A stretch of 64,000 nucleotides of DNA, taken from positions 62,001 to 126,000 of the forward strand of contig JAQWOM010000056.1 in assembly GCA_029245865.1 (NCBI GenBank), in the 5' to 3' direction. Origin of the DNA: Planctomycetota bacterium. Its GTDB lineage: Bacteria; Planctomycetota; B15-G4. Position 1 is the first letter of the stretch, and every line of letters starts with the position of its first letter. This document shows positions 52,564-60,958 of this stretch, piece after piece. The position numbers and the translations under genes were made by a program. The notes under the pieces are model-generated. The model worked only from the letters and a program-made list of their open reading frames with translations. It was not told the origin of the DNA and made no database searches.

Positions 52564-54087
52564 TTAGCGACGTAAGTCGTAGACTCGCAACGAGTTTTTC
52601 ACCATTCGGTAACCCGCGCCGTCTGCGACGAGCCAATCGCAAGCGATTAGCTTCGGTTCACCAGCCCGCTGTCGGACTGCCTTTTCATTTCGGTCATTCT
52701 TCGACGTGTTTGGCGTGAAGATCGCCCAATCCACCGAAGGGCAACCCTCTGGCCACGTGCCAGGTAAGTTGCGATAGCTGTACACCGGGTGGTCAGTCAA
52801 TGCAGCCAGGACAGGCGCCTTCAAATAGAGAACAGGTGCACCTTGCTCCGTGTTCGACCTCACCCATTCCGCTGCAACAGAATCGACCTGCTCCCAGTTG
52901 TGACTACTGACCATGTCAAATTTCATGGTGTCTGGAGCGCGCACGCCACCCACCGCCAGCAACAAGACCGCTACGAGACCGACACAATAGATCGGCTTGC
53001 GTGAAGCCTGATCGCCAGATGCCCAGAGCTTTGAAAGCTCTTCCACCGAATAGAGAAGCGATGAGTAAATCATCGGGACAAGACCCAGAAGCAGTCGGTC
53101 AACAAATGTGAAGTAGAGCAGCATCACGATGCAGTAAGTGAGGGCATACCAGTCCAGCAACGACCGCCGCCTCCACCATGTAAAGAGAATGGCAGCCGCC
53201 AACAGAAGGGTGGCCAGTCCAGGAAACGGGCCCTCGGCAGTTCCTACGAGAACAACGCCCACGGTTTCCGTGATGCCATCCACATTTTCGACAAGCCGCG
53301 CCATCCAGCCGTCCAGATCTACGAGCGCCGAATCGGGATCGCGCTTGTCCACATGGAACATCGCCGATTGATAGTCGAATAAGCCGAGTTGCGTCGAGGG
53401 CCGAGGCGCCTCGGCGGCAGCCGACGAGGCCCAGGACACCCACGGGACCCACAGGACAAAAACCACGGCGGCAAGCGCCGCGCCCTGCCAACGGCGCCCC
53501 TCTTTGCGAAAGACGTCCACCAGCACCAGACCCGGCAGGATCAGCAGTCCTATCGAACGCATCCAAAGTGAAGCTGCAAGCAAGACTGCCCCAGCAAACC
53601 CACGCCACAAACCCACCTGGCGTCCATCGCGACCGGGCATCACAAGCCATGCCCCTGCAAAGAGCAACGCAAGGAATGGCAGCCCTGAGAAAATCTTGTT
53701 GAAGGCCCCTGTCGTGAGCGGACTCACCGCAACGAGTAATGCGACGACGAGCCCCATCACAGAGCCATGCAAGCGCCGCATCGCCAGCATCACGGCAACA
53801 ACAGCCGCCACCGCCGACCCTTGGATCACCAGATGCATCGACCGTGGCGCCAGTGCATCCGGCTCTACGAACGACAGCACCCAGGAAAGTCCCGGAGGAC
53901 GCAGAAAAAAGGGCTGCCCCTGGTAGACATATCCTTCACCTGCGGCGAGGCTCTTGGCCGTCAGCACATACAGCGCGCTGTCTACAAAGTGTCGCCAGCG
54001 ATCGTCGACGAAGCTGGTGACGCAAAGGACACACCAGCCCCCTAACAGTCCCAACAAAGTCCACGAGAGCACGCGTGCGATCTTCAC
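52564..54087 (-). CDS. polytopic glycosyltransferase, GT39/ArnT-like
   Basis: A 507-residue membrane protein. The first periplasmic loop has FVDSALYVLTAKSLAAGEGY and the R-P-P-G-L-S-W motif of GT39/ArnT-like enzymes, followed by about ten helices and a C-terminal soluble domain of about 110 residues. These use lipid-linked sugars to modify proteins or lipids outside the membrane. The first loop Asp pattern is D-D-R, roughly as expected. It is divergent from the sulfatase gene. Confidence 0.8.
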   Translation of the reverse strand: MKIARVLSWTLLGLLGGWCVLCVTSFVDDRWRHFVDSALYVLTAKSLAAGEGYVYQGQPFFLRPPGLSWVLSFVEPDALAPRSMHLVIQGSAVAAVVAVMLAMRRLHGSVMGLVVALLVAVSPLTTGAFNKIFSGLPFLALLFAGAWLVMPGRDGRQVGLWRGFAGAVLLAASLWMRSIGLLILPGLVLVDVFRKEGRRWQGAALAAVVFVLWVPWVSWASSAAAEAPRPSTQLGLFDYQSAMFHVDKRDPDSALVDLDGWMARLVENVDGITETVGVVLVGTAEGPFPGLATLLLAAAILFTWWRRRSLLDWYALTYCIVMLLYFTFVDRLLLGLVPMIYSSLLYSVEELSKLWASGDQASRKPIYCVGLVAVLLLAVGGVRAPDTMKFDMVSSHNWEQVDSVAAEWVRSNTEQGAPVLYLKAPVLAALTDHPVYSYRNLPGTWPEGCPSVDWAIFTPNTSKNDRNEKAVRQRAGEPKLIACDWLVADGAGYRMVKNSLRVYDLRR

Positions 54088-54167
54088 AGCTCACCAGTTT
54101 ACGCCTGTCGTCTCCGAGTTGCAGCAAGCAGCTCTCGGTGTTCCAGCCCTTCGATCAACCCACATTC

Positions 54168-55694
54168 ATGACCTGCTTGAAAAGCAAGCTCATCGGCTCT
54201 CTCAGGATCCCTTCTCTTGCCTTCGCGGTGGCATGCCTCCAGGGATGCAGCACAACCACAGCCGCCCCCATCGGGCTGCAAGCCCAGAAGCCGAATGTCG
54301 TCGTTTTCCTGGTCGACGACCTGGGCTGGCAGGATCTCTCTCTCGCGCTGCATTCCTCGGTGACTCCATTCAACAAGCGCTACCGAACGCCTCACGTTGA
54401 ACGACTCGCCGCTCGCGGGATGACATTCACACAGGCCTATGCCTCCGCACCGGTTTGCACCCCGACGCGCACCAGTCTTCTGACAGGTTCTAGCCCCGCC
54501 CGAAACCACATCACGTATTGGATCCTTCGGGAGAATCAGGACACCTCGGCTCCCTGGCCGGGATTGCTTCCACCAGACTGGAACGTCAACGGCCTTCAGC
54601 CCGGCTCAGTGACACTTCCCGAGCTCCTGAAAGAATCTGGTTATCGGACGCTACATGTCGGCAAGGCTCATCTGGGCGCGGTGATGACTGCTGGAGCAGA
54701 CCCGCGCGCACTCGGATTTGATGTGAACATCGCAGGACACGGAGCGGGCGCGCCGGCAAGCTACCTCGGGACAGAGTCGTTCGCACGCGACTCTGTCTGG
54801 GACGTCCCTGGACTCGAGGCATGGCATGACAAGGATGTCTTCCTCACAGAGGCCCTTGCCGCCGAAGCCTGCGAAGCCATACGGCAGTGCGTGGAGGATG
54901 ACGTCCCTTTCTTTCTGCACATGGCACCTTATGCGGTGCACACCCCGATCACGACCAATGAACGATATCTCGGCCACTATGCAGACTTGCCAGCACGTGA
55001 GGCTGCCTATGCCAGCATGATCGAAACCGTGGATGCAGCACTCGGGGCCCTGCTCGAACAACTGGACGAGTTGGGTGTCACAGAGAACACGCTCGTGGTG
55101 TTCACTTCTGACAACGGGGGACTCTCGGCCCACGGGCGCGACGGAGATCCACACACCCACAACGCTCCACTCCGCAGTGGCAAGGGGTCCGCTTATGAGG
55201 GTGGCATCCGTGTCCCTGCTGTCATCGCCTGGCCAGGGCACATCGCCCCGGGGTCACGGTCGGATGTTCCGATCATCACGCATGACATCTTCCCGACAGT
55301 CCTGGCAGCCACCGGCACAAAGGTCCCCGAGAGTCACATCCCGAACATGGATGGACGCGACCTCACCCTGCTGCTCGAAGGCGGCCAAGCTCCCACACCC
55401 ACCGAACTACTCTGGCATCAGCCGCACTATTGGGGCGTCTCCGGGCCAGGCATCGAGCCGTTCAGCGCACTTCGCTCGGGCGACTGGAAGCTCATACATT
55501 GGCACGCAAATGGAAGCATGCAGCTCTACAACCTCGCCATCGATCCAGGCGAAAGCCAAGACCTTGCCCTTGAACATCCGGATGTCGTGAATCGCCTTGC
55601 GAATCGACTGGGAGAGTCATTGCGTGACGCTGGCGCCCAACGCTCGCGCAACGAAACCACACTCGAGCCCATCCCCTGGCCAGGCACGTCGTGA
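54168..55694 (+). CDS. secreted sulfatase (arylsulfatase-type) lipoprotein
   Basis: A 508-residue type I sulfatase with a lipobox (LAFAVACLQGC). The formylglycine site C-x-P-x-R is CTPTR in SAPVCTPTRTSLLTG. Metal ligands include the paired Asp in VVVFLVDDLGWQD and Asp-Asn in VVFTSDNGGLSAHG, with K-G-S-A-Y-E-G-G-I-R downstream. It removes sulfate from a glycan; planctomycetes carry many such enzymes for algal polysaccharides. Activity would need a maturase, not seen here. The ATG at 54168 is chosen for the signal peptide. Confidence 0.94.
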   Translation: MTCLKSKLIGSLRIPSLAFAVACLQGCSTTTAAPIGLQAQKPNVVVFLVDDLGWQDLSLALHSSVTPFNKRYRTPHVERLAARGMTFTQAYASAPVCTPTRTSLLTGSSPARNHITYWILRENQDTSAPWPGLLPPDWNVNGLQPGSVTLPELLKESGYRTLHVGKAHLGAVMTAGADPRALGFDVNIAGHGAGAPASYLGTESFARDSVWDVPGLEAWHDKDVFLTEALAAEACEAIRQCVEDDVPFFLHMAPYAVHTPITTNERYLGHYADLPAREAAYASMIETVDAALGALLEQLDELGVTENTLVVFTSDNGGLSAHGRDGDPHTHNAPLRSGKGSAYEGGIRVPAVIAWPGHIAPGSRSDVPIITHDIFPTVLAATGTKVPESHIPNMDGRDLTLLLEGGQAPTPTELLWHQPHYWGVSGPGIEPFSALRSGDWKLIHWHANGSMQLYNLAIDPGESQDLALEHPDVVNRLANRLGESLRDAGAQRSRNETTLEPIPWPGTS

Positions 55695-55741
55695 GTCGAA
55701 TCCCCTCACGCATGACCGAGGTCGGTCCGTGAAGAAGAGGT

Positions 55742-56044
55742 CTACTTCGATTTGGTGTTGAAAGCCATCCGAACCCATTTGCTCTTCGACTTGTGCGGAT
55801 CCTCCAGCACCCAGATCTCTTCGGATTCAGCCAGATTCCAGCTGTCGTAGATAATGTACTTGTCGACCTCTTTTGCAGAAGCATGGCCGATGGCCAAGAC
55901 ATATCGCTGTTTGCTTGCCTCAACGATCACTTTGCCTTCATCGGGACCAAGAGATCCGGACTGAGCCGTCGCCCAAGACGCGACGATCATGATGAGGGCC
56001 GTGGTGACAATGAGACTTGCTGCTTTCCAATGTGAATCTTTCAT
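55742..56044 (-). CDS. small secreted hypothetical protein
   Basis: A 100-residue exported protein with a signal peptide (AASLIVTTALIMIVASWATAQ) and a compact domain: GKVIVEASKQRYVLAIGHAS, then YIIYDSWNLAESEEIWVLED and a basic C-terminus. AGGA precedes the ATG. No family is recognised. It is convergent with the sulfatase gene, 47 bp away. Confidence 0.68.
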   Translation of the reverse strand: MKDSHWKAASLIVTTALIMIVASWATAQSGSLGPDEGKVIVEASKQRYVLAIGHASAKEVDKYIIYDSWNLAESEEIWVLEDPHKSKSKWVRMAFNTKSK

Positions 56045-56212
56045 CTGTCCTGGTCCAAGTAGGGATGCCGAAGTGGCGCGAAGAATCAAAAGCCCATACC
56101 GACACGACTCTCTGTGAATCGAAAACCTACAGAGCGAGCGCGAACGGCAAGAATAACGATTCCGAGGCGTTGAGATGCGCCGAAAGCGAATCCGCCATAA
56201 CAGGGCGAAAAC

Positions 56213-56815
56213 CTAGCGGTTCTCATCATTCGCGAGAGAAAGCAACTCGCTCAAAGTGTCCACGCACACGTCAGCAAGTGACGCCCATTCGTGCTGGCCA
56301 CTTGCATCAACGGACACGGTCGCGACGCCCGCAGCACGACCAGCTTCCAGGTCATAGCGAAAATCGCCAATCATCACGGCATCCCTGGGAGAGGCTCCCC
56401 ACCGGCGAAGAAGTTGCAGAATGCCGTCGGGGCTCGGCTTGGGCGACGCTTCGGCTCGCCCGAGGACATCAGCGGGATCGAATCGGTGTGAGAGACCACA
56501 GTGCACAAGAGTCGCGCGAGCATTCTCAAGACTATTGCGCGTCAAGACGCCCATCTTGCAGCATTGCTCGGAGAGGCCTCGCAACAGGTCTGCAGCGCCA
56601 GGCGCCGGCCCGGTCGCGGAGACAAGATCTGCCTCCAGCGCATCGAGCCGACGCATGAGAACACCGACCTCTTCTTCGGGCCGATTCTGAAGTGCCTCAA
56701 GAATCGGGAGGCCCGACGGAAGCCCCAACTCACGGCGCAGGGCATCAAAGTCATGCACGGCAAGCGTAAGCGTCCCGTCCAGGTCGAAAACCCAGTGCTT
56801 ACGACCTGCAAGCAA
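56213..56815 (-). CDS. HAD-superfamily phosphatase (phosphoglycolate phosphatase-like)
   Basis: A 200-residue HAD hydrolase. Motif I is FDLDGTLT with the nucleophile Asp, motif II is MGVLTRNS, motif III Lys is in AEASPKPSPDG, and motif IV is MIGDFRYDLEAGRAAG. The small helical cap (about residues 20-75) suggests a C1 cap as in phosphoglycolate phosphatase or beta-phosphoglucomutase. The substrate is not readable. It lies 32 bp downstream of the next gene on the same strand. Confidence 0.88.
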   Translation of the reverse strand: MLAGRKHWVFDLDGTLTLAVHDFDALRRELGLPSGLPILEALQNRPEEEVGVLMRRLDALEADLVSATGPAPGAADLLRGLSEQCCKMGVLTRNSLENARATLVHCGLSHRFDPADVLGRAEASPKPSPDGILQLLRRWGASPRDAVMIGDFRYDLEAGRAAGVATVSVDASGQHEWASLADVCVDTLSELLSLANDENR

Positions 56816-56847
56816 AGAGGCGTTTCTTCTGAGCTGCCTCAGAAGAA

Positions 56848-57486
56848 CTACGTCGGATCAAAGGGGAGTTTGGACGGGTCGATGCTCTTGGCAGAGATCC
56901 TGCCTCCGCCGATGAGATAGGACTCGTCGGCTTGTCCAAAGGGCATGGCAGCTTCGAAACTCTTGAAACTGGCCTTGGTCACATCGCCACCCTTGTTGAC
57001 CTTGAAGCTTGAGCGCGCTGTGAAAACAAAACGCAAGTAGTTCGAGGGCTCTCCCACCTTTTCTTCCCCTTCCTCAGAGTCACCACCATCGAGTGCGAGG
57101 TGGAGAACGATGCCAATATCTCCGGGGAAACCGGGACCGACCATGACGGATTCATCGGCTCCGATCGTCTGAAAAGCAGGCGTGTCGACGATGATCCACT
57201 CAGAATCCACCTCACAGAAGATCGTGCCCCCATAGAGGGTGCCCGGCGGAGGATCACCTGCCTTAGGCAGGCTTGAGAGATCTTCAACGTACATGTACCC
57301 AACCACCGCCCCCTTGGCCTTGGACTCCACCACATCTGTCCCCTTGCCGTCCCATTCCAAGGTTCGCCCTTTGACCTTTGCAGTCAACTTGAACCACAGA
57401 CCATCAAAATGCTGAGAGTGGCCGTTGGGTGATAAGAAAGCGACGGAGGCAATAACGAGTAACGACAAGATTGCGCGATGCACCAT
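56848..57486 (-). CDS. secreted hypothetical protein
   Basis: A 212-residue exported protein with a signal peptide (AILSLLVIASVAFLSPNGHS). It is rich in beta-strands: HFDGLWFKLTAKVKGRTLEW, GTLYGGTIFCEVDSEWIIVD and YLRFVFTARSSFKVNKGG. An acidic loop (GGDSEEGEEKVGE) lies near residue 140. There is one Cys and no recognised family. Codon use is normal, and the gene is followed closely by the HAD gene. Confidence 0.72.
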   Translation of the reverse strand: MVHRAILSLLVIASVAFLSPNGHSQHFDGLWFKLTAKVKGRTLEWDGKGTDVVESKAKGAVVGYMYVEDLSSLPKAGDPPPGTLYGGTIFCEVDSEWIIVDTPAFQTIGADESVMVGPGFPGDIGIVLHLALDGGDSEEGEEKVGEPSNYLRFVFTARSSFKVNKGGDVTKASFKSFEAAMPFGQADESYLIGGGRISAKSIDPSKLPFDPT

Positions 57487-57991
57487 GGTGACTCCTCAAG
57501 AGGACTCGCTTCAGCAAGCGATTCGAACCCGTGTTGTATCACGGGGCTATCCGGCCACGATTTCAGTCACCTGCGCCACGACCCGGTGGCCCGCCGTTGG
57601 CCTCGACAAGAATTCTTGAGGCCTTGCCAGCCGCTGCTCAATGATTCATTCGACTGCCGACAGCACCAGCCATGCAGGAAAACCACGGTCCGGTCGCCGC
57701 TCCCCAGATCGATCTCGTCGAGATGATCAGGCTCGAGCAGAATGTTGCTGAGGGCAACTCCCCGCTGCAGGTCGTCGCGAGAAGAGCCAATCTCCCCACC
57801 GAGAGGGGAATTCTCTCTGCCTGAATGCCCCAGCACAGATTTGAGCCTCGAGCAGGCAGGGCCGGGGCAGAGGGGACTCGGGGCCATCCGAATGCAGCGA
57901 TTCGAGCCTGTGATGCCGAGAAGAGCCCCCGCGCACTGTCGACGCCTCTCCTGATAGACTGTGCGGCCCCTATTCCAGAAGGAGCCTCTCC
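57487..57991. other. divergent intergenic region, possible gene remnant
   Basis: This 505-bp gap has no well-supported gene. On the minus strand around 57640-57730 one frame reads DLGSGDRTVVFLHGW, like the start of an alpha/beta hydrolase, but the frame then loses the pattern and no room remains for the rest of the domain. A 50-codon plus-strand frame at 57673-57825 has GC-rich third positions but no recognised product. It may hold a remnant. Confidence 0.35.
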
Positions 57992-59065
57992 ATGCGTCTT
58001 GCACCCCTCGCCCTCACGCTGGCTGTTTCGGTCGGGCTCGTCTCGCCCGTCAGCGCCCAGGATCAACTCGAAACCGTTTCGGGTCAGACCTACGAAGGCA
58101 AAGTCCTTTCCGACGACGGCAACTCTGTGAAGTTTCAGACCGAAGAGGGCATGACGCTCACGCTCCCCCACAAGAATCTCACACCGCTTAGCCAGTACAT
58201 GCTTCGTCGCGCCAACGTCGGCAGTGACGCCGCATCACAACAGGCTCTCGCCGAGTGGTGCGTCAAGCACGCTCTTTACAAGGAAGCTCAACGCCACTAC
58301 CAGTTGGCTCTGGCTGCCGACCCCGGCAAGTCCAAACAAATCAACGCGAGCATTGCCCAGGCCCGTACAGATGCAGGCAATGAACTGCTCCAACGTGCCA
58401 AGACGCTGCAACAACGCAATCGGCCAGAAGATGCGCGCCAGGTCCTGAGCACGATTGTGCAGGAATTGCCCGGCGAGCCCGCTGCAACAGAAGCCTCGAC
58501 GATGTTGGCTGCAGACACCGCGAAGCGCAAGAGCAGTGCTCTCCAGCGCGCGGCGCCCGCCACGAAGAACGACACGCCAGCAAATGGAGTACCCACCCGG
58601 CAGAATGGCGAAGCATTCAGTGCGGAAGCGCAAAAGACGTTCGCCCCCGTGGTCAAGCTCTACCATTCGATTCTGGACAACACTCAGAAGGGCCTGTCGG
58701 AATCGAATCAGTCCCGCTCTATCAAGGCCTTCCAGCAAGGACTCGCGGACGGCGACAAGGCGCGCCAGATGCTCCAACAGATGCGCTCCTCGGGATCCGA
58801 AAACAGCGAATCCACCGAGGCCACCTCCTTGCTGAATTCCAAGATCGAGTCGGCCACCGTGAACTGCACCATTCAACTGGCCAACGCCTACATGCTGCGC
58901 ACCTCCTACAACCAGGCCGCCGATGTCGTGAAAGCCAGCATGGCTGTGTACCCGCAGAACACCCAGCTCAACCAGACCATGGATCGCGTCACTTCGGCCT
59001 CGTCGAGCGACAACGTCGGCGGTGGATGGGTCATTCGCCGGGGCAATATTCCTCGGGCGCGCTGA
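57992..59065 (+). CDS. secreted TPR-like protein
   Basis: A 357-residue exported protein with a signal peptide (LALTLAVSVGLVSPVSAQ). Residues about 23-60 form a small SH3-like domain (VSGQTYEGKVLSDDGNSVKF, common at the start of planctomycete secreted proteins), followed by TPR-type helix pairs (CVKHALYKEAQRHYQLALAA; NELLQRAKTLQQRNRPEDAR) and a Ser/Asn-rich region. The C-terminus is GGGWVIRRGNIPRAR. The role is unknown; a scaffold is plausible. Confidence 0.78.
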   Translation: MRLAPLALTLAVSVGLVSPVSAQDQLETVSGQTYEGKVLSDDGNSVKFQTEEGMTLTLPHKNLTPLSQYMLRRANVGSDAASQQALAEWCVKHALYKEAQRHYQLALAADPGKSKQINASIAQARTDAGNELLQRAKTLQQRNRPEDARQVLSTIVQELPGEPAATEASTMLAADTAKRKSSALQRAAPATKNDTPANGVPTRQNGEAFSAEAQKTFAPVVKLYHSILDNTQKGLSESNQSRSIKAFQQGLADGDKARQMLQQMRSSGSENSESTEATSLLNSKIESATVNCTIQLANAYMLRTSYNQAADVVKASMAVYPQNTQLNQTMDRVTSASSSDNVGGGWVIRRGNIPRAR

Positions 59066-59230
59066 GGCACCCTCGAGCGTCAGCCACACCGATTCAGCAA
59101 TCTGCCCGGCCATGCTCTAGGGTCGATTTCCAGATCACGATCCTGCAGGCCAACACACGGCTGCGTTAAGCCGTCCCGCTTCGCTATGATCCGCAGTTCA
59201 GAGACCTGCGTCGAGGTCAGAAAGTGGGTG

Positions 59231-59265
59231 AGGTGCCAACGAATTCGCTCGTTGGCAGATCACCT
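59231..59265 (+). other. stable hairpin upstream of tRNA-Gln
   Basis: GCCAACGA (59235-59242) pairs perfectly with TCGTTGGC (59249-59256), extended by AGGT/ACCT across an AGATC bulge. It lies 35 nt before the tRNA, downstream of a TATGAT-like -10 box near 59183. It may be part of the tRNA precursor leader or a terminator of the upstream gene; no T-tract follows. Confidence 0.45.
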
Positions 59266-59300
59266 TCTATCTCATGCCCTGACGTCATGAGTTCTGTGAA

Positions 59301-59375
59301 TCCCCGGTGGTGTAATAGGCAACACATCAGATTTTGGTTCTGACATTCGAGGTTCGAGTCCTCGCCGGGGAACCA
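59301..59375 (+). tRNA. tRNA-Gln (anticodon TTG)
   Basis: A full cloverleaf can be folded: acceptor TCCCCGG (59301-59307) with CCGGGGA (59365-59371), an anticodon stem TCAGA/TCTGA with loop TTTTGGT giving anticodon TTG, and the T arm GAGGTTCGAGTCCTC. The discriminator is A and the CCA end is encoded (59373-59375). It reads CAA and, by wobble, CAG. Confidence 0.95.
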
Positions 59376-59401
59376 CCGACTGCATGGGATACGCTCCAAT
59401 C

Positions 59402-59824
59402 ATGCGACTCGTACGACTCGTCCTGGTGATTGCTTTCGTCTCTGCCTGCGGTGATCCGTCTTCCAAGCATCTGGACACCTGGGCCGCCCAAGCGCCCGGA
59501 ACGATTTTGTCCATGACCGATGTGGTCCCTGGGCCATGGGACTTTCTCTACGTCTTTGGCCCCTACACATCACCGGAAGAAATCGACGCAGCCCTGGGAT
59601 TTCACTGGGAAGACCCCCGGGCGTCAAGACTCGACATGCATGACGATGCCGCCATGCTGCTCTTTGTTCACAACGGCACCGTTGTCGAGGCCCTGGTTCA
59701 GAGCAGGCGAAGCCCTGACATGACGAGCCTCGGTCGTGCCGAGCCATACAGTCGAGAAGAGGCCCGCTTCGTATGCCGTGCCGACGAGAGCGGGTGGCTG
59801 CGGGCCGAACTCATCGAGCAGTGA
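59402..59824 (+). CDS. small lipoprotein of unknown function
   Basis: A 140-residue exported protein with a lipobox (IAFVSAC) right after a short basic start (MRLVRLVL). The mature part has VVPGPWDFLYVFGPYTSPEE and DAAMLLFVHNGTVVEALVQS, suggesting a small alpha/beta domain. It is not assigned to a family. It begins 27 bp after the tRNA. Confidence 0.72.
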   Translation: MRLVRLVLVIAFVSACGDPSSKHLDTWAAQAPGTILSMTDVVPGPWDFLYVFGPYTSPEEIDAALGFHWEDPRASRLDMHDDAAMLLFVHNGTVVEALVQSRRSPDMTSLGRAEPYSREEARFVCRADESGWLRAELIEQ

Positions 59825-60136
59825 GGCGCTGCCGCAACCCGATGGGTTCTCAGAAAATCTGAACTCAGCTGACAGCGGCCGTTTTCAAAAGTGCTTTCAA
59901 AACAAAAACCGGTGCGCGCTGTGACTCCTGCGCCTGCACGGTTTCTACGGGCACACAGATTCAGGATTTGAACATGTTGTGCCAGCTAAGCGACGCCTAG
60001 AAACAGTCTCTGGCAAAGCGAAGACCCTTGCACACGCCTCTCGGCAACAAAGCCGAATGCGTGAGATTGCTCTCGCCCGTGACGCATTTCCATGCGCACG
60101 TCGCGGAGTTTTTATCAATCCAAATGGAGCATGAAC
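59825..60136. other. intergenic region
   Basis: In these 312 bp between the lipoprotein and the Cys-rich gene I see no gene and no strong hairpin. It is AT-richer toward the start of the next gene, which probably has its promoter here. A GGAG (60124-60127) serves the next start codon. Confidence 0.4.
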
Positions 60137-60958
60137 ATGAAACCGAGTAGAAGAAATATGCGGCACCGTCTTATGACGTGTGCCTTGCCAGCGATGCTGG
60201 CACTCGCCATGTCCTGGACTGCGGGAGCGCAAGCGCCCACAGGGCATATCCACGATCTCCACCCTGCCTCTCCGCACGGGAACAACGACTGGTACACGCG
60301 CACCAGCCTGATCGCAAACTGGACTGGACCAGAAACCGTCCAGCAGGACAGCGAGATTCTCGACACGCTTTTCGAACGGCGCTTTAGCAACTGCACTTGC
60401 GAACAAGACGATATCGAAATCAAAGAAAAGGAAGAGCGGACTCACGAAGTCAATGTTCACGGAGAGTACACCTTCGGCAGCTCTGCTGAGGCGGAAGCCA
60501 AAGCTCTTGCCGCATCGGTGAAAGCCTCGGCGCACTCCGAAGTCACCATCGGCGCCGGCTACACGTGGACCAAAAAGAAAACCTACGAGGTGACGCACAA
60601 CACTCACAATCCCAAGTGCAACATCAAGGACTACAAATCGACGATCAAGCGTGTGACAGCAAGTGGCTCAAAAGACTTTGCCGATCACAAGATCGTGTGC
60701 ACGTGCACCTGTGGCGCTCTCGCAGTCAGCTACTGCAACAAGCAAACCATCACGTCCGACGGCATTGGCTTCCACGGCCAAGACGACAAGTGGAGCGCTG
60801 TAGGGCCGTGCAAGCCCTGCCCGTGTGACGACGGAGAGGTCGGAGGGAAAACCCCAACAACCCCAACAACCCCAACTAGCACTGGCGGTGGCGGTGGCTC
60901 CGGTGGCTCCGGTGGCTCCGGTGGCGGACCAGGTGGCGTAAAGGAAATCATCGAATGA
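60137..60958 (+). CDS. secreted Cys-rich protein with Thr/Pro and Gly/Ser repeat tail
   Basis: A 273-residue exported protein; the ATG at 60137 has GGAG 9 nt upstream and opens a signal peptide ending MSWTAGAQA. The mature part contains 10 Cys in pairs or triplets (NCTCEQDD; VCTCTCGALAVSYCNK; GPCKPCPCDDG) and an Ala/Glu-rich strand or helix region. The tail is a repeat: TPTTPTTPTS then GGSGGSGGSGG. No family is recognised; a disulfide-rich surface or extracellular protein is likely. It overlaps the next gene by 4 bp, so the two are co-translated. Confidence 0.75.
   Translation: MKPSRRNMRHRLMTCALPAMLALAMSWTAGAQAPTGHIHDLHPASPHGNNDWYTRTSLIANWTGPETVQQDSEILDTLFERRFSNCTCEQDDIEIKEKEERTHEVNVHGEYTFGSSAEAEAKALAASVKASAHSEVTIGAGYTWTKKKTYEVTHNTHNPKCNIKDYKSTIKRVTASGSKDFADHKIVCTCTCGALAVSYCNKQTITSDGIGFHGQDDKWSAVGPCKPCPCDDGEVGGKTPTTPTTPTSTGGGGGSGGSGGSGGGPGGVKEIIE
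60849..60936 (+). repeat. tandem 9-bp repeats in the tail of the Cys-rich gene
   Basis: About three copies of AACCCCAAC are followed by about three copies of GGTGGCTCC with flanking partial units. All are multiples of three, so copy changes only alter the length of the Pro/Thr and Gly/Ser linker. Confidence 0.85.

Noticed and set aside
59217..59514. Minus-strand frames with an E-D-S-N-L-E-C-Q or R-R-G-L-E-P-R type sequence
   Set aside because: They are antisense to tRNA-Gln, a well-known source of spurious protein predictions.
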